This document shows positions 6,247-6,708 of a stretch of 6,708 bases of DNA, in pieces. The position numbers were made by a program, and so were the translations under genes. The stretch comes from Candidatus Roizmanbacteria bacterium (lineage in GTDB: Bacteria > Patescibacteriota > Microgenomatia > UBA1406 > GWC2-37-13): assembly GCA_026395475.1 (NCBI GenBank), contig JAPLYQ010000156.1, positions 1 through 6,708 of the forward strand. The letters are read 5' to 3'. The notes under the pieces were generated by a model, which did not search any database, was not told where the DNA came from, and saw nothing but the letters and a program-made list of their open reading frames with translations. Each line of letters begins with the position of its first letter. Within the stretch, counting starts at the first letter, position 1.

Positions 6247-6708
6247 ATGAAAGATCGTCTCTCAGCTCTTAAACGTTTTTATAAACAGCATTCTCGCCTT
6301 CCCTCTTATTCAGAAATGTTGAAATTATTTAATGTATCCTCAAAAAACGCAGTATTTAAAATGGTGAACAAATGGATAGAGGAGGGACTTCTTCAGAAGG
6401 ATGTAAATAATAAACTTGCGCCCACCTCCCATCTCTTCGCTCTTCCCTATCTTGGAGTTATTAAGGCAGGGTTTCCTATCCTTGCAGAGGAAAATCGAGA
6501 ATATCTTTCTTTAGATGATTATCTCATTGGAGATCCAACATCTTCATTCCTTTTAAAGGTAAGTGGAGACTCAATGGAAGGAGTAGGTATCTACCAAGGA
6601 GATATTGTTATTGTAGAACGCAAAAAAGAAGCGTCCTTAGGAGCAATTGTTCTCGCCCAAATAGATCGTGAATGGACTTTGAAAATACTGAGAAGGAATA
6701 GAACAACA
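6247..6708 (+). CDS. lexA: LexA-family self-cleaving transcriptional repressor (3'-truncated by window)
   Basis: The first 154 residues of a repressor with an N-terminal winged helix-turn-helix and a C-terminal S24 autopeptidase domain. The DNA-binding part spans about residues 1-60 (RLPSYSEMLKLFNVSSKNAVFKMVNKWIEEG carries the likely recognition helix). The peptidase part has the scissile Ala74-Gly75 in VIKAGFP, nucleophile Ser109 in KVSGDSMEG, and Lys146 in EWTLKIL. Relative to E. coli LexA (Ala84-Gly85, Ser119, Lys156) all are offset by exactly 10, so cleavage-site-to-Ser and Ser-to-Lys spacings are the same. LexA represses DNA-damage genes and cleaves itself when RecA filaments form. The start ATG at 6247 follows a near-consensus promoter with two LexA-type boxes, which suggests autoregulation. 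No Shine-Dalgarno is visible. About 45 further residues should lie beyond the window. A phage-type or UmuD-like repressor acting on a neighbouring polymerase gene cannot be excluded. Confidence 0.88.
   Translation, partial: MKDRLSALKRFYKQHSRLPSYSEMLKLFNVSSKNAVFKMVNKWIEEGLLQKDVNNKLAPTSHLFALPYLGVIKAGFPILAEENREYLSLDDYLIGDPTSSFLLKVSGDSMEGVGIYQGDIVIVERKKEASLGAIVLAQIDREWTLKILRRNRTT

Noticed and set aside
6361..6370. ATGGTGAACA repeated from the promoter (6181-6190) inside the LexA-like coding region, as a possible internal operator
   Set aside because: The following bases (AATGGATAG) do not supply a GTTY half-site, so it is a chance 10-base match encoding Met-Val-Asn.
1..6708. Possible recoded stop codons (TGA as Gly, as in some CPR groups)
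   Set aside because: All frames are open with standard stops, every complete gene ends in TAA, and no conserved motif requires reading TGA as an amino acid.

Overview
The window reads as an AT-rich bacterial chromosome segment with all genes on the + strand, closely packed, and every complete gene ending in TAA. The proteins are recognisably bacterial, but several near-invariant motifs in the RNA polymerase subunit differ from the textbook form. None of the five visible start codons has a good Shine-Dalgarno sequence. Together these hint at a Patescibacteria/CPR-type organism (Parcubacteria-like). That is an inference from general character, not from a marker search. No in-frame TGA or TAG interrupts the genes, so nothing requires a recoded genetic code.

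Layout: (1) 1-2391, the C-terminal 796 residues of the RNA polymerase beta' subunit (rpoC), cut by the window start and including the catalytic Asp triad, bridge helix, second zinc site and trigger loop. (2) 2342-2767, ribosomal protein S12 (rpsL), overlapping the end of rpoC by 50 bases in another frame. (3) 2787-3260, ribosomal protein S7 (rpsG). (4) 3261-3381, a 121-base gap filled with TGTTACATG-type direct and inverted repeats. (5) 3382-5493, elongation factor G (fusA). (6) 5501-6151, a small calcineurin-type metallophosphoesterase resembling LpxH, 7 bases after fusA. (7) 6152-6246, a near-consensus sigma-70-type promoter with two LexA-type operator boxes. (8) 6247 to the window end, the N-terminal 154 residues of a self-cleaving LexA-family repressor.

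The first part is the classic transcription/translation block (rpoBC followed by the str genes rpsL-rpsG-fusA). The usual tuf gene does not follow fusA; the phosphoesterase does. The last part is a separate transcription unit: a DNA-damage-type repressor whose likely operators sit in the spacer and start region of its own promoter, as expected for autoregulation.

I see no mobile element, CRISPR array, tRNA or rRNA gene, and no clearly new multi-gene system. The points most worth a second look are the promoter/operator layout of the LexA-like gene, the long rpoC/rpsL overlap, the repeat-filled gap before fusA, and the altered active-site motifs of beta'.
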